NCBI GenBank assembly: GCA_021014325.1
Contig: CM037476.1
Location: 16,838,827-16,902,826, forward strand
Source of the DNA: Plazaster borealis
Lineage: Eukaryota; Echinodermata; Asteroidea; Forcipulatida; Labidiasteridae
DNA: 64,000 nucleotides
Reading direction: 5' to 3'
Positions 21,873 to 33,468 of the stretch are shown in pieces. A program made the translations under genes and the position numbers. The notes under the pieces were generated by a model that was not told the DNA's origin, did not search any database, and was given only the letters and a program-made list of their open reading frames with translations. How positions within the stretch are numbered: the stretch's first letter is position 1; each line of letters begins with the position of its first letter.

Positions 21873-24326
21873 CTACTTAGATGGATGAGCCTTAAGTGCA
21901 AGCTTAAAGGCTTCAAGCGATTTGTACTCTGCTGGATCTACTGCTAGGCTATTCCAGTCCCGGATGGTACGTGGGAAGAAGGAGTTATTAAACACAGTTG
22001 ATTTGGTGTGAGGGATGACAAAGCGGGATTTGTGACCTCTTGTTGATGTAGATAGATGGACGAGGTACTGGTTCCACTCAATGTCAACGAGACCATAACG
22101 GATTTTGTACATCATACATGTAGCCAGGCGACTGCTAGTGCGTCGGTCCTGTAGGGATTGCCATTTTAGCTCTTGTAGGATAGCAGAGACACTTCTTGTC
22201 CTGTCGTAGATCCCTGTGACAAAGCGGGCTGCATTGCGTTGGACTTGTTCCACTTTCTTGGAGTTGCGCTGTGTGTGGGTGTCCCATACAACACTAGCGT
22301 ACTCGACTGTTGGTCTTACGAATGTGTTGTATGCAGACTCCTTGATCTTATGACTGCAGTGCCTGAGATTACGGGACAGGAAAGCTCGAGTGGAGTTGGC
22401 TTTTTTAGTGATAGTGTCGACATGGGTATTGAAGCTGAGATGGGAGTCGATGTGGACTCCAAGATATTTGGCTGAATGTTGAACTTCTAATGTGTGGCCA
22501 TGAGCGGTGTAGGATGCGTGGATGGGCCTGCGCTTGTTGGTGGTTTGGAGCACATTGCATTTCTTAGCGTTGAACCTCATCAGCCACTTTGACTCCCAGT
22601 CTTGTAGGGCATCAAGATCTTTTTGGAGGCTGGTCGTGTCATTGTGGGATGAGATGTGCTTGTATACTACACTGTCATCAGCAAACAGCATAGTTGTTGA
22701 GTGATGGACGCAATCGGGAAGGTCGTTGATGAAGATAAGGAACAGCAATGGACCTAATACGCTACCCTGTGGTACTCCTGATGTTACTTGGGATTCGGCG
22801 CTCTTCTGACCATCAACTACAACGACCTGGGACCGTTTGTGGAGGAAATCACGGATCCAGTCCAGGGTGCTGTTGCGAATGCCGTAGTGATCAGCCTTTA
22901 ATAGGAGGTGACGGTGTGAGACTTTGTCGAAGGCTTTCTCAAAGTCAAGAAGGATCATATCAATTTGTGACTTGTCATCCAATCCTCCCGCTAGATCTTG
23001 GACCGTGAGGATGAGCTGGGAGTCACATGACCTACGCTGGCGAAAACCGTGCTGTGAGTCTGACAAGATGTTGTTGTCATCGAGATGGCGGATTATTGCA
23101 CAGTAAATGATGTGCTCACAGAGCTTGCATAGGATTGAGGTGAGAGAGATGGGCCGATAGTTAGCTGCATCTGACCTGCTACCCTTCTTGAATATAGGGA
23201 CAACGTGGGCTTTCTTCCACTGCAGTGGCACTCTACCTTGGTTGATGGAGGACTGAAGTAAGAGTGTAATTGCAGGAGAGACTTCTTCCGATATTTCCTT
23301 CAGGAGCTTAGCAGGTATGCCATCGGGGCCAGATGCAGTAAATGGCTTGAGGTTCCTGAGAAGTTTGATGACTCCATTTTGGCTTACAGAGATGGATTCC
23401 ATAGCAGGATAGTTGGAGGGACCCAAATCAGGAGGCGCTGAGCCATCATCCTTGGAGAACACGGAGGTGAACTGTCGGTTTAAGGCATTGGCTTTGGACT
23501 TTGGGTCCACATGCAGGAGTCCGTCTTCTTTAAGTGGGGCCACTCCCATCTGGTCACGTCGTAGGGACTTTATTAGGGCACCAAGCATCTTGTTTCTACT
23601 GCCAGCTGGTGCACTTTGCACAATGTCATAGATGTACTTGTTGTATGCATTGCGACAGGTCTTCTGTGTGTCTCTCTTTAGGCGTCGGAAGCGGGCCCAG
23701 TCCTTATCTCTGTTAGTTCGACAAGCTTTCCTGTAGGCCCTTGCTTTGCATCTAGAGGCATGCTTGGTGTCGGAATTAAACCAGGGTTTGCTGAGTCGGT
23801 TAGAGCTTTGTTTAGAGGGTACATAAGCATCTATGACATGGAGCAGCTCATGGTGGATGGCCTCAGCAAGATCTTCAACTGGAGTGGTGGTAGAAAACTC
23901 AGAGGTGAATTGGGTTGACCATTCCTTTATTCTCTGACGAATAGCATTGAGGTCAGCTCTTTTCCACAAGAGGATTTTCCTTCTCACAGGTTTTTTGCGA
24001 AGTGCACGGACATTGACGTCCATGAATACCACATCATGGTCACTCAGCCCGGGTAGGCCAGAACATTTGTTGACAAGTGAGGGGCGGTTAGTAACGATGA
24101 CATCTAAGCTGTTGTTGCCTCGTGTCGGGAAATCAATCATCTGCTCGAGACCAGTTCTATTGAGGGCTTGCAAGAATGACTCATTGATTGTAGTCCTGTA
24201 CTGATGGGACTTGATGCTGTTAGTAGCCCAGTCGATATCGGGGAGATTGATATCCCCAGCTATCCAAATTGCAGCATCAGGATTGTTCAGGCAGATATCA
24301 GAAATGGCACTGGTAAGATCATTCAT
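21873..24326 (-). pseudogene. LINE ORF, C-terminal part: endonuclease and reverse transcriptase
   Basis: 817 residues continue the same polyprotein. AGDINLP (23-29) and SDHD (95-98) are endonuclease motifs. Reverse-transcriptase motifs are GPDGIPAKLLK (333-343), RPISLTS (391-397), HGFRQRRSC (426-434), DFEKAFD (461-467), SGVPQGSVLGP (516-526) and the catalytic FADD (548-551). The C-terminal NNSFFPRTIRDWNSL is typical of the clade. A 6-bp insertion (TACATGTA at 22115) adds Thr-Cys within the RLA-MMYKI motif, and another at 24745 adds Thr-Cys in the linker of the N-terminal part; both keep the frame. Confidence 0.9.
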
Positions 24327-25189
24327 GAGATCGATGCTGCAGTTAGGTGGGCGTAAAGAGAAGCTACAATTATTGATTGATTGCCGTTGATGATTTTGGC
24401 AGCTATGAACTCAGATTCTGTTTTGGTGACCATCTGATGGTTGTTAAGGCTAGAATGGATGCCTAATAAGACGCCACCGTAGCCATCCTTCCTATCGCAA
24501 CGGTAAAGGTCATACCCCGTTGGAAAGACTTCGCCTTGAGAGATTGATGGTTTGAGCCAGGTCTCGCATCCATAGATCACATCAGGCTTCACAGCTTCAA
24601 CTAGACTCCAAAACTCTTCACGCTTTGAGAGGATGCTCTGAAAATTAATTTCAAGAAGGCGAAGGTTTTGGAAGGAATGTTGTTTGGCCTTGTTTGGAGA
24701 TGACATGGCAATGGGGGAGCCAGGTGAGGGTGAGCTGGTAGAGCTACATGTAGATGTTGAGTGGCCATGGCTGTTGGGGGAGCTGACAGTTCCATCCAAG
24801 ATGGTGGTCTCAAAAAGACTAGTTGAGAAGATTGGCAGACCACATCTGTAACATTCCCATGGTAGATCGCAACGCCCAAGGTCTTGTAGGGCAGTGTCGG
24901 ATAGACTGACACAGGCTGCGTGAAACCAGACATTACATGATTCACAAAGTATGCTAGCTTTGGCACCCTTGTAGGATGTACATGCTCGGTTGCATTCCCC
25001 ACATGGATATTTAGGAGGGCGGGGGCCAGGGTTGGACTCCACATCACCTGCTTGAAGGATTGACTTGCAGGTAAATGAAATGACGCTGCCAATATACAAC
25101 AACGAGATGATAGCAAGAACAATCCATAAGGATGACCCGGGGAGACAAGGATGATGAAGATGGCATGAACTTCTAGTTGAAGTTGACAT
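24323..25189 (-). pseudogene. LINE ORF, N-terminal part: hydrophobic segment, 2A, PHD finger, start of endonuclease
   Basis: From Met at 25189, residues 20-40 form a hydrophobic helix (SLWIVLAIISLLYIGSVISF). Residues 49-56 are DVESNPGP, the 2A-like ribosome-skipping motif (25022-25045). A cysteine/histidine cluster of PHD type follows at about 63-118 (CGEC, CESC, FHAAC, WECYRC). From about 178 the APE endonuclease begins (LRLLEINFQSIL, CETWLKPS with the conserved Glu). The frame ends at a one-base deletion in a C run; restoring frame would lead directly into the endonuclease GDINLP of the next segment. 2A-like motifs at this position are known from some APE-type non-LTR elements. Confidence 0.85.
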
Positions 25190-25618
25190 AATCGCTTGAG
25201 TTGATCACATCTGTTATGGGTAGTACTAGTAGTAATGTGTGAGGGGCTGTTTTTAACCAAGAGTACAATTATCTGTTCGATAATTATCCTTAAGAAATCA
25301 CATACAGCAATCCTGTAACTCTGACTGTAGTGTGTAGAAGGAACGCTAGGACGCCCTCTGTTGGCAACACTAATTAATCATACAGATCGTCGACTTACAT
25401 GACTCCATGATCGATAAAAGAGGAAAAATATCCAACACTGGATGAACCAATCCTATTGATAACAACACCAGTTGAACCGGAGGCGTTACTTTACTGGAAT
25501 ACAAAGAGATTACAGCAGAAGAAGAATTACAACCGGAGATTGGATCGAAAAGAAGAATAAATTTCCGCACTGAAAACACTGACTGAACCATTCGAGTCGG
25601 ACGCATGCGCAAACCTTC

Positions 25619-26904
25619 GTACTCGGTTAGTAAATTACTCGTACCCAAAGTCCATACTCGATACTCGACTGAAAAAGTACTCCGACTCGATTTTTAAGCA
25701 CTTTGGGTCAAAACCCGGTTGTCTAATAAATTATGTGGAGTTAAGGTAAATTGATGCCATTAATATCCAAGGAACAGAAGAATAAAGCACTGGGAAAAAG
25801 TGAAATTAAAGTTGCCTTTGATTTATTCATGTTCACACAAAAAACAAATTATCACAACAAGCAGAAATTGTCATCTAGAATTTAGTTTAATAATTTCTTG
25901 GGGACCCAAGTACCGTAATTTCCTTCGTATAAAACGCATTTTATTTTACTTTCAAAATCAAAATTCAAAATTTGAAATCAATGCGTCTGACCTACATGTA
26001 CCAGTGCGGCCCTATCTGATATCGATTGAGTTCATTGTGATGATCACTATGTGATTCTACTTGTTATAATTTTTCTTAAAATAAAACCTACATCGTTCAC
26101 GTTGTGTAGTTTTAACAAGCTTTGACGAAACTTACCGAAGAACAAAGTCACTGGCCATGCTGCTGCCCACAACAATAATAATAATACCAGCGCGAACCAG
26201 CGACTACCCATGCTGTACACAGTATACTGCTATAGCCCGCACTCCAATGACAGGTACAGGTACTAGTCTTTATTAATCAAGTCGTTTTTAGTATAGTATC
26301 GTGTAGTGCGCTGTTAGATTTCGCCAACAGAGGGCGTAAATTCTTATTGTGAAAGCATTATTGTGAAAGCGCCCTCTAGCGTTCGCTGGTTCTTGCATGT
26401 ATTGAAACATGCAAAAGAGCGAGATAACAAAGACTAGCAGCCCATTCATTGGGAAACGTTGGAACAATGTGTTTGTTGCTCGCTTGTTGTGTAAAAAGAA
26501 AAGCCATCAAGCTAAGTTTTAAGAAAAAATCCTAATAGCAAAAATGAAAAAAAACAATTATTAAAAAACAGAAGCGATGTTTTACTCATGTGTGTGGTTA
26601 AAAATTACCATCCCTTTATGTGATGGTAAGTGTACTTTTTGTACTTTTTGTCTGTGTAAATTTTTTCCATACGCTAATTTAATATACACATCATTTTCAT
26701 GATATTGACCACAACAAAAAAATGCCTTAGCAATAATAATCGGTATCAGTGTTTGATGCCAGGCAAGGCCTTCAAATACCAATGTGTCAATTGTGTGTAC
26801 ATTTTAACCTTATACAAAATAATCGTCATGACAATTGGCTGTTACTGAGAGATCGTTAGTGTTCTCATCAGAGTTATTACTTATGATCATGAAATAAGCT
26901 GTTA
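25619..26904. other. Spacer duplicated at 44990-49381
   Basis: No gene is seen. This matches 44995-45548 followed by 48665-49381, the second arm being interrupted by Helitron-like element H5. The uninterrupted site is 26181/26182 (AACAATAATAA|TAATACC). Confidence 0.6.
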
Positions 26905-26908
26905 TTAA

Positions 26909-27282
26909 AGGGATTGTATACGTTTGGTAATTGGAACCCGCTGTTTGTTTCAATCCTATATAGTTGTAGATATATACCATATAACTAACCTATGTGAGAA
27001 TTTCATTTCAAAAGGTGGTAGCATTTTTGAGATATTGCCTAAAATCTGGAGGGGTTATGTCCACGCAGGAAGAATAATCTGCAATTGGAATACACAATCT
27101 GAGACACGTTTCTTACAGAAATGCTTCTCAGATTCAAATTTATTTTGATAAAAACTGATATTTTTTTCCATAACCACATTACTTCAAGGTGAAATGTTTC
27201 TCAAAATGCTGCTGTACTTCTTACCAAGTAAGTTTTTATCGCCATTAATCTTATGAGTAACTACCAAACAAATACAGACCCT
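26909..27282 (+). mobile_element. TTAA-flanked MITE family B, long copy
   Basis: The termini AGGGATTGTATACGTTTGG and CAAACAAATACAGACCCT are inverted, with TTAA at 26905-26908 and 27283-27286. At 374 bp it is longer than the duplicate at 49386-49652, which lacks an internal block. Confidence 0.8.
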
Positions 27283-27286
27283 TTAA

Positions 27287-27589
27287 AGCAAATGTACAAC
27301 ATTGGTAATTGTCAAAGACCAGTATCCACACTTGATGTGAACCAACATATACATAACCTGTGAAAGTTTGAGCCAAATCGGTCTTCGGAGTCATGAGTCA
27401 CTGTTTTCAAACATCAAATTTTATCACCAGTGATAAAGACTAATGTTTTACTCATTTCCTAAAAACTATAGCGTTTCAAGCAAAACTATTTCAAGGGAAA
27501 TTTTCCACCACGAACATCTTTATACCATGTAAGTTGTGCAAATCTGTTAACATTTTAATTTTCAACCTTACCAATGTTGTACACACCCT
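27287..27589 (+). mobile_element. TTAA-flanked MITE family C
   Basis: The termini AGCAAATGTACAACATTGG and CCAATGTTGTACACACCCT are inverted, and TTAA stands at both ends. The left TTAA is shared with the preceding family B element. Copies are at 49657-49960 and (split) 3955-5035. Confidence 0.75.
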
Positions 27590-29164
27590 TTAAATGAGAA
27601 CATTTAGAGTGTGGTGTCAGCATTTTTCCGGTTGAATGCACACTTATAGTCATGAAGGAGGCAGCTTGCTGCGCATGACTTATTTTCCAACCATCGCTGG
27701 TTTTTAGTAAGGTGGGTCTTGGTCTTTTGAGTTGCATAAATAATTTTGGTTAGTTTTCTCAAATAATTATACGTGTTCAGGCCAACTAGGCTAAACACCT
27801 TCTGGTTTTGGGGGTGGTCTTTTTTGTTTCGGAATTGTTTTTTTTTGTATTTTTCTGATGAACTCTTGTTTGAAAGTAACTCAAAATTGAAACTTCCTAG
27901 AACAATGAAACTTAAGACATTTTAGATATTAACATGTAGATGTCAACGATACTTTGACGTCACGATTACATAATCACACATCAAATAACGCTAAATCAAA
28001 TAATTATCTCGAAAGATCATATCTGCTGAACTACAAAAGATAAATTCACAATCTTTGCAGCATTTGAAAAGTTTTACTTATTATACAACTTTGTCACAGA
28101 GTGTGCCAAATTTCACCTTTTCTTCCGGTTGAAAACCAGAAGTTGAAATGAACCATTTTGAAAAGCACTATATTGGAGTATGGAGCCAAAATAAAAAGGA
28201 ATTTAAAGATGGTTCAGCGGATGAAATCTTTTTTGACATCTAAGCTTTGAAACAAAATGCATTATTACGCCTTAGTGACTTCACAGTGACAATGTACATT
28301 ATCTCAAAATCTATTCATGATAACTTTTCTAAATAAATACCATTGATTATCGACATAATAACTTGAAATATAACTTGAAAGTTTGATTGGAATGACGTTA
28401 CCATATTTAAACTAAAATCAAACATTAAAATGTTTTGTAAATATTTAAAAATTTTGAAAAAATGGTATCTCCTGAACTACAAAAGATCGATTCACTATCT
28501 TTGCATTATCTAAAACAGTTTTAACATCGTTTGAAAGTTTGAACAGAATAATATATTAAATCGAAAGTTACACAATGTACAAAATAAATGGGGCAATTTT
28601 AAATCCCGGCAATCACGCAATCACACATACAGTTTGTAAGCATTCTCGATATGTGTGCATAGCACTGGCCGCAGTGTCAAAAAAACACCTGGCATTTTGC
28701 CAAGATTTCCACATTCGGTGCCAGTTCCCGTTACCGCAGCCACTGAACGACGTACTTTTCTGAGCCAATATTTTGTCACACAGCACTGTAAACTTGTATG
28801 CATTTATGACCGTTAATGTGATATAGCGCCCTCATGCATGCGTAAAGATGCACACTTGTTTTATCAATGTCCGAGGGCTGCTTCCGAATAGTCAAGCACA
28901 TGTCGTGTAGTCCAACCACCGTCTTATAGAAAGAGTTTGAACTAATTCTGTCAAACTATGGTCAACGATAGGTCTTGCGCGAACTTGGCCATAGATGCCA
29001 ACAATAACATAAAAGGTAGCAAGAAGGTGTACTGATAAAAGGCCATTTGAACCCTATTTTGAAATGTATTTGTAAAAGTCCTGTATACTAGTTGAACTAT
29101 CAGTTATTTTTCAGTTGATGACTATTTACATGAAAATGTTCAATGTTCATGTTCATGGTAATTG
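27590..29164. other. AT-rich spacer with Helitron-like degenerate sequence
   Basis: No gene is seen. It is nearly identical to 49961-51530. 27945-28560 has the style of the Helitron-like bodies (GACGTCACGATTACATAATC, CTTCCGGTTGAAAACCAGAAG, 'GAACTACAAAAGAT' words) and may be an old, decayed member. Short open frames (27555-27737 and its duplicate at 49926) differ between copies by a single residue or not at all but show no domain. Confidence 0.5.
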
Positions 29165-29430
29165 AAGATAAACGCACTGCCAGACACACCGGGGCGAACC
29201 CCCTTCTCTTAGCGATAAGTGTGTACTGGGATCTTTTACGTGCATTGATAGCTTTTATAACAATACACGGGACCTACAGCTTTATGTCCCATCCGAAGGA
29301 CGAAGCAATAATGGTTAAGTGTCTTGCTTAAGGACACAAGTGTCAAGAAGAGGACTTGAACCCACACTCTGCTGGGTAGAAACCCAAGAGCTTGAGTTCG
29401 GTGCTCTTAACCGCTCGGCCACAACACTCC
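29165..29430 (-). repeat. tRNA-derived SINE
   Basis: The minus strand starts with a class II tRNA-like head: GTGGCCGAGCGGTTAAGAG (A box) and TGTGGGTTCAAGTCC (B box). The body is ACACTTGTGTCCTTAAGCAA, then CGGATGGGACATAAAGCTG and ACGTAAAAGATCCCAGTAC. It is duplicated at 51535-51795. Confidence 0.75.
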
Positions 29431-30118
29431 GTGTAAACTAAAAATGTAATTGATTTCCACATCCCTTTCTTTGACATTTCAAAAGCTATCAACAATCTGA
29501 ATGTGTTCGGGCCAGCAAGGCTGAACTCCTTCTATTTTTGTTTTGTTCACTTTGGTCAACGATCCTTCTTGGGCGAACTTTGCTATTGATGCCGACAAAA
29601 AACATAATAGAAGGTATAAAAAGAAGGCGTAATTTGCTAAATGGCAATTTGAGCCCTTTTTTTTAAAAATTGAAGTCGTGCATACTAACTATCACTTATT
29701 TTTCAGTTGATAACTATTTACATGAACATTTCCATAGACGTTCAATTATACAATTTCTAGAGTCTGAATGCAGTCTTAAGTAGATAATGTTAACATTCAT
29801 TTTCCGTGTAAACTAAAGATTTGAAATCTAATAGATTTCCACAATAATTCCTTTGATATTTTAAAAGCTATTATCAATCTTTTCATCAGATTAATGAAAT
29901 AGTTCACACATGAACACAACACTGACCCCGATGAAACTCAAACACCTATTTTTAGTTTAGAAAAAACTCTAAATTCTAGTTCTGGGAGGGTCTCAAATGC
30001 AATGGCAATTTACACCATTTTAACTTGAGGTAAGAGACCTGTAATTTTTCCGCCACTCACATGAGGACTCTATCTATAAAATGAGTTGACCACAAAATGG
30101 AATTTGACAGTTTGTTAA
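29431..30118. other. Spacer, no gene
   Basis: It repeats 51796-52360. 29990-30100 is a copy of the dispersed sequence at 1697-1790. Nothing else is recognised. Confidence 0.5.
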
Positions 30119-30446
30119 AGGAAAGGTATACGTTTGGTAATCACTCTTAAAATTAATGGCTTTCGATAGTTTAAAGCATTTTGAGAATCATTTCACTTCT
30201 AAGTAATGTGTCCATGGAAAAAATAGCATTTTTTATCCCCCAAAATTTGAATCTGAGAAACGTTACTGTCAGATACGTTTCTCAGATTGTGTATTTCAAT
30301 TACGGATTATTCTTCCGGCGTTATTTAAAAAAACGCAATTGCCTTTTGAAATGAAATTTTCACAGGTTAGTTTGATTGTATATCTACATTTATATATAGG
30401 ATTAAAACAATTGAACGGTTCCAAAAGCCAAAGGTACACTTTCCCT
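30119..30446 (-). mobile_element. TTAA-flanked MITE family B, inverted copy
   Basis: TTAA stands at 30115-30118 and 30447-30450. The ends AGGAAAGGTATACGTTTGG and CCAAAGGTACACTTTCCCT are inverted repeats, and internal GTTTCTCAGATTGTGTATT words match family B. Confidence 0.75.
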
Positions 30447-30639
30447 TTAACAATATTGGTAATAATAATAGTGGCTCCATGTATAGCGCTCAATCCGTCA
30501 CTCATTATTACCCCTGGTCACTGTGCCATTTATTTTATTCCTTAAACCATCTCAGCTCCCTTGGGAGTATACAGCCTGTGCTGCCAAATATGTAGCGCAC
30601 CAAGCTAAAATCAATCACAAGAACCATCTCTGCCCTCAC

Positions 30640-30855
30640 AGGTACCCATTTACCCCTGGGTGAAGAGAAACAATAATTGTTAATTATGTCTTGCTCAAGT
30701 ACACAAGTGTCATCACTGGGATTGGAACCCACAGGACTCGCACGCGCAGAATTCTGCAGTAAGCAGAGCCATGAAGTTGAGCCATGACCCTGATGACTTA
30801 GCTATCAGAATATAAGTCCGATGCACTAAACCGCTCAGTTACAACACGTCACATC
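30640..30855 (-). repeat. tRNA-derived SINE, disrupted
   Basis: Fragments of the SINE (ACACAAGTGTCATCACTGGG and a head near 30830-30850) flank the remnant of a foldback element (AATTCTGCAGTAAGCAGAG). The duplicate at 52640-53105 keeps the whole foldback and also carries a hAT-type MITE that is absent here. The empty target ACTAAACC is at 30825-30832. Confidence 0.6.
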
Positions 30856-30926
30856 AGACATGTACTAAATGTATATGATGCGCATTTCAACATATTCCAA
30901 GGGAACTTGTGCAATATCAATGATTA

Positions 30927-33430
30927 TTAGGTGTTCGGGCAATCCGCCTGGAACACCTCTTGTTTTTAATCCGTTTTTTTTTTGTTTTTTTGTTTTTTTA
31001 GGTGTTCGGGCATTCCGCCCGGAACACCTCTTGTTTTTGTTCGTTTTTTTATTAGGTGTTCGGGCAATCCGCCCGGAACACCTCTTGTTTTTGTTCCGTT
31101 TTTTTTCTTTTTCTTTATACTTCTTCTTCCTCTTCTCCCCTCGCGTTTCCGCTAACAAAAGCACACTTCCCAAGCACATATAAACTTGAAACTTCACATA
31201 TAGTTAGATATCTATTAGGAGATGAAACCCCTTCAGTAACGTCATGATGACGTCAGGTGTCGAATTACGTTAAATCAAAGTTTAATATTTGAAAAAATCA
31301 TAACTCATGAACCACACAATGGACAATATATACATCATCAGAAAGGCCTTTGGAAACTCAAAAAACGCTACAGAGAGTATGACCCCTTTTGACCTTGACT
31401 TCCGATTCAAACCGGAAGTTGAAAATTTCAAAAAGTCATATCTCAAGAACTACTTATACTTTAGTCACAATTTTTACATCAGGTTATATGTTGTTCTTCC
31501 TCCGCAAACTTTTCCACAGAAATGTTACCAATTTGACCCTAACTTCCCGTCGAACTCGGACGTTAACGCTCACGTATTAAAAACAACTGCACTGAAACTA
31601 TCCAATAGCACGTGGCTGGCTGTGCGCTCCAAACCTGCATACTGACATGCAGCCACGTATTGTGTGCAGGTTTAGATGTGTCAAAGTTCATTGAACGTCA
31701 TTACGTTGTTGTTGTATAGTACACACGTACAAATCTCAAATCTCAAACTCATTCAAAGTTCAGCATGGATTTACTTCCGTTTTGTACGTCTGATGGCGTA
31801 GTGGAAAACAATGAATATAAGAGGAGGCATCACTGAGATGTCCACCTGCTCTAGTGATTTGTATGGCTTTTAATAACTGATTAAATTTCAATCTGTAAAA
31901 GAACAACACTGTCCGCTTAAATTCCTCAAACACCGAGACCGTGTCATGCTGATCGTCATGACCATGCCGGCCAACGGCGTTCTAGGCACGCTAAGTATGT
32001 CCTTCAGACATGGTGACTCAAATGGTAATCTTTATTCCAATAGCATTCATTCATTGATTAAAACAATAATTGTTTGTTCATTTGATGACGGCCAACAAAG
32101 ACACTTCCCAAGCTCACATAGCCTTCAAACTTCGCACATAGTTAGCTCTTGACTAGTACAAGACACCGCTTTAATGACGTCATCAGTTGTCAAATTAAAT
32201 TTGATTTACGTTTGATTTTAGAAAAAATCATACCTCAAGAACCTCGCAATGGATTTTTAAATTGTATACCTCATCAGAGAGGGCTTCCAACAATTATCAA
32301 ATGCTACAGAGGGTGTGACCTTTCTTGACCTTGTCCTCCGGACAAAACCGGAAATTGAAGTGAAGACAATATTCCTGCGCCTTGCTTTGAGGTCTGCAAA
32401 CAATATCATCGTAATTTTTGACATTTTCTCTCTGTATGAAACAAAATTTGACCCCTTTTGAACCAAATATTGTTAGAGAAAAGAAAAAAAAATGTTACTC
32501 CTTTTTAACAAAAATATTCAAGTGTTTAGCTGATGATATCATTCTCCAGTTGAAAAATCACGAACTTGAACTAATAAACTTAAAAGTGGTGTTTTTCATG
32601 ACTTGTTAACAGTACTATACAGCATCAGTTGTTTGCCAACCGTTCAGATGGTGTACATATACTTTAAGATTGAACACAGATGCCTATACGGAACAACCAA
32701 TAATTTGTCAAGATTTTAAAGAATAAGTTGAGAATAAAAATTGTATACAATTTTCCTAAACTAGCATTGCCTCCATTTATCTAGGATTCGGATATATTCC
32801 CCGTAGGCCTACACCCACCAACGGCACACAGGAGAATGCTGGCATATTATCCCAGCACACAAGAAACTTAGTTAATTAACTAAATTTGTTTGCAAACTAT
32901 CAAATTCCCATCCACAAACCACAGTGTCCTTGTTGTTTACGTTAGAAGCTAACTCCTAGTCCTAGCCTTAAGCTAACTCCCACAAAATGACGTCATTTGG
33001 AAGCGCACCGCAGACGGCAGAAGTGTTTTGAGTTTTTTCAAAAACTTGAGGTTGGGGCCTAACTTTTTGATTGATAATTACGAAAAATCCAGAAGTGTAA
33101 ACACATCAAAATTACAATTAAATGACAGACACATTATAAACAAGTTTAAATAGCATCCCCGTTCAAAAATTCTCGCTCAAGTAACTGTTTGAACTAACCA
33201 TGTACTTAGACCATAGTGTGTCAATGAAACCGCAAAGGTTTTGGGGATGATGGCGTCACCGATGACGTCATAACATTAAATCAATGTTTATTATTAAAAA
33301 AAATTCATATGTGAAGAACCACAATTGCTACACACAAGATCTTTGGATCATGTGAAAGACCCTGTAGTATTTTTTAAATCTTACACAAAGTTTGACCCCC
33401 TGTGATCTTTACTTCCGTTTAATTGTTTTT

Positions 33431-33468
<38 letters not shown>

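Larger units (their letters stand above)
21715..25618 (-). mobile_element. Near-complete non-LTR retrotransposon (CR1/L2-like LINE) with 2A-like motif
   Basis: The paralogous segment at about 44990 lacks this sequence, so the insertion is bounded by GATACTT on the left and the TACTCGGTTAG block on the right. The 3' end (left) is a short GGAA-type tandem repeat, as in CR1/L2 elements. The element carries a 5' leader (about 25190-25618) and one original long ORF now split by a single-base deletion near 24345. Domain order: hydrophobic segment, 2A-like motif, PHD-like zinc finger, APE endonuclease, reverse transcriptase. One frameshift and otherwise open frames point to a recent insertion. Confidence 0.88.

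Noticed and set aside
24601..25260. A 219-residue frame overlapping the LINE ORF on the same strand
   Set aside because: It is an out-of-frame shadow; all recognisable motifs (2A, PHD, endonuclease) are in the frame starting at 25189.
27555..27737. Conserved 60-residue frame identical to that at 49926-50108
   Set aside because: Conservation is explained by the recent segmental duplication; overlapping frames are equally conserved.
30865..31197. Lys/Arg-rich and Phe-rich open frames on both strands
   Set aside because: They are translations of the triplicated hairpins and T-rich runs at the 5' end of the Helitron-like array, not genes.
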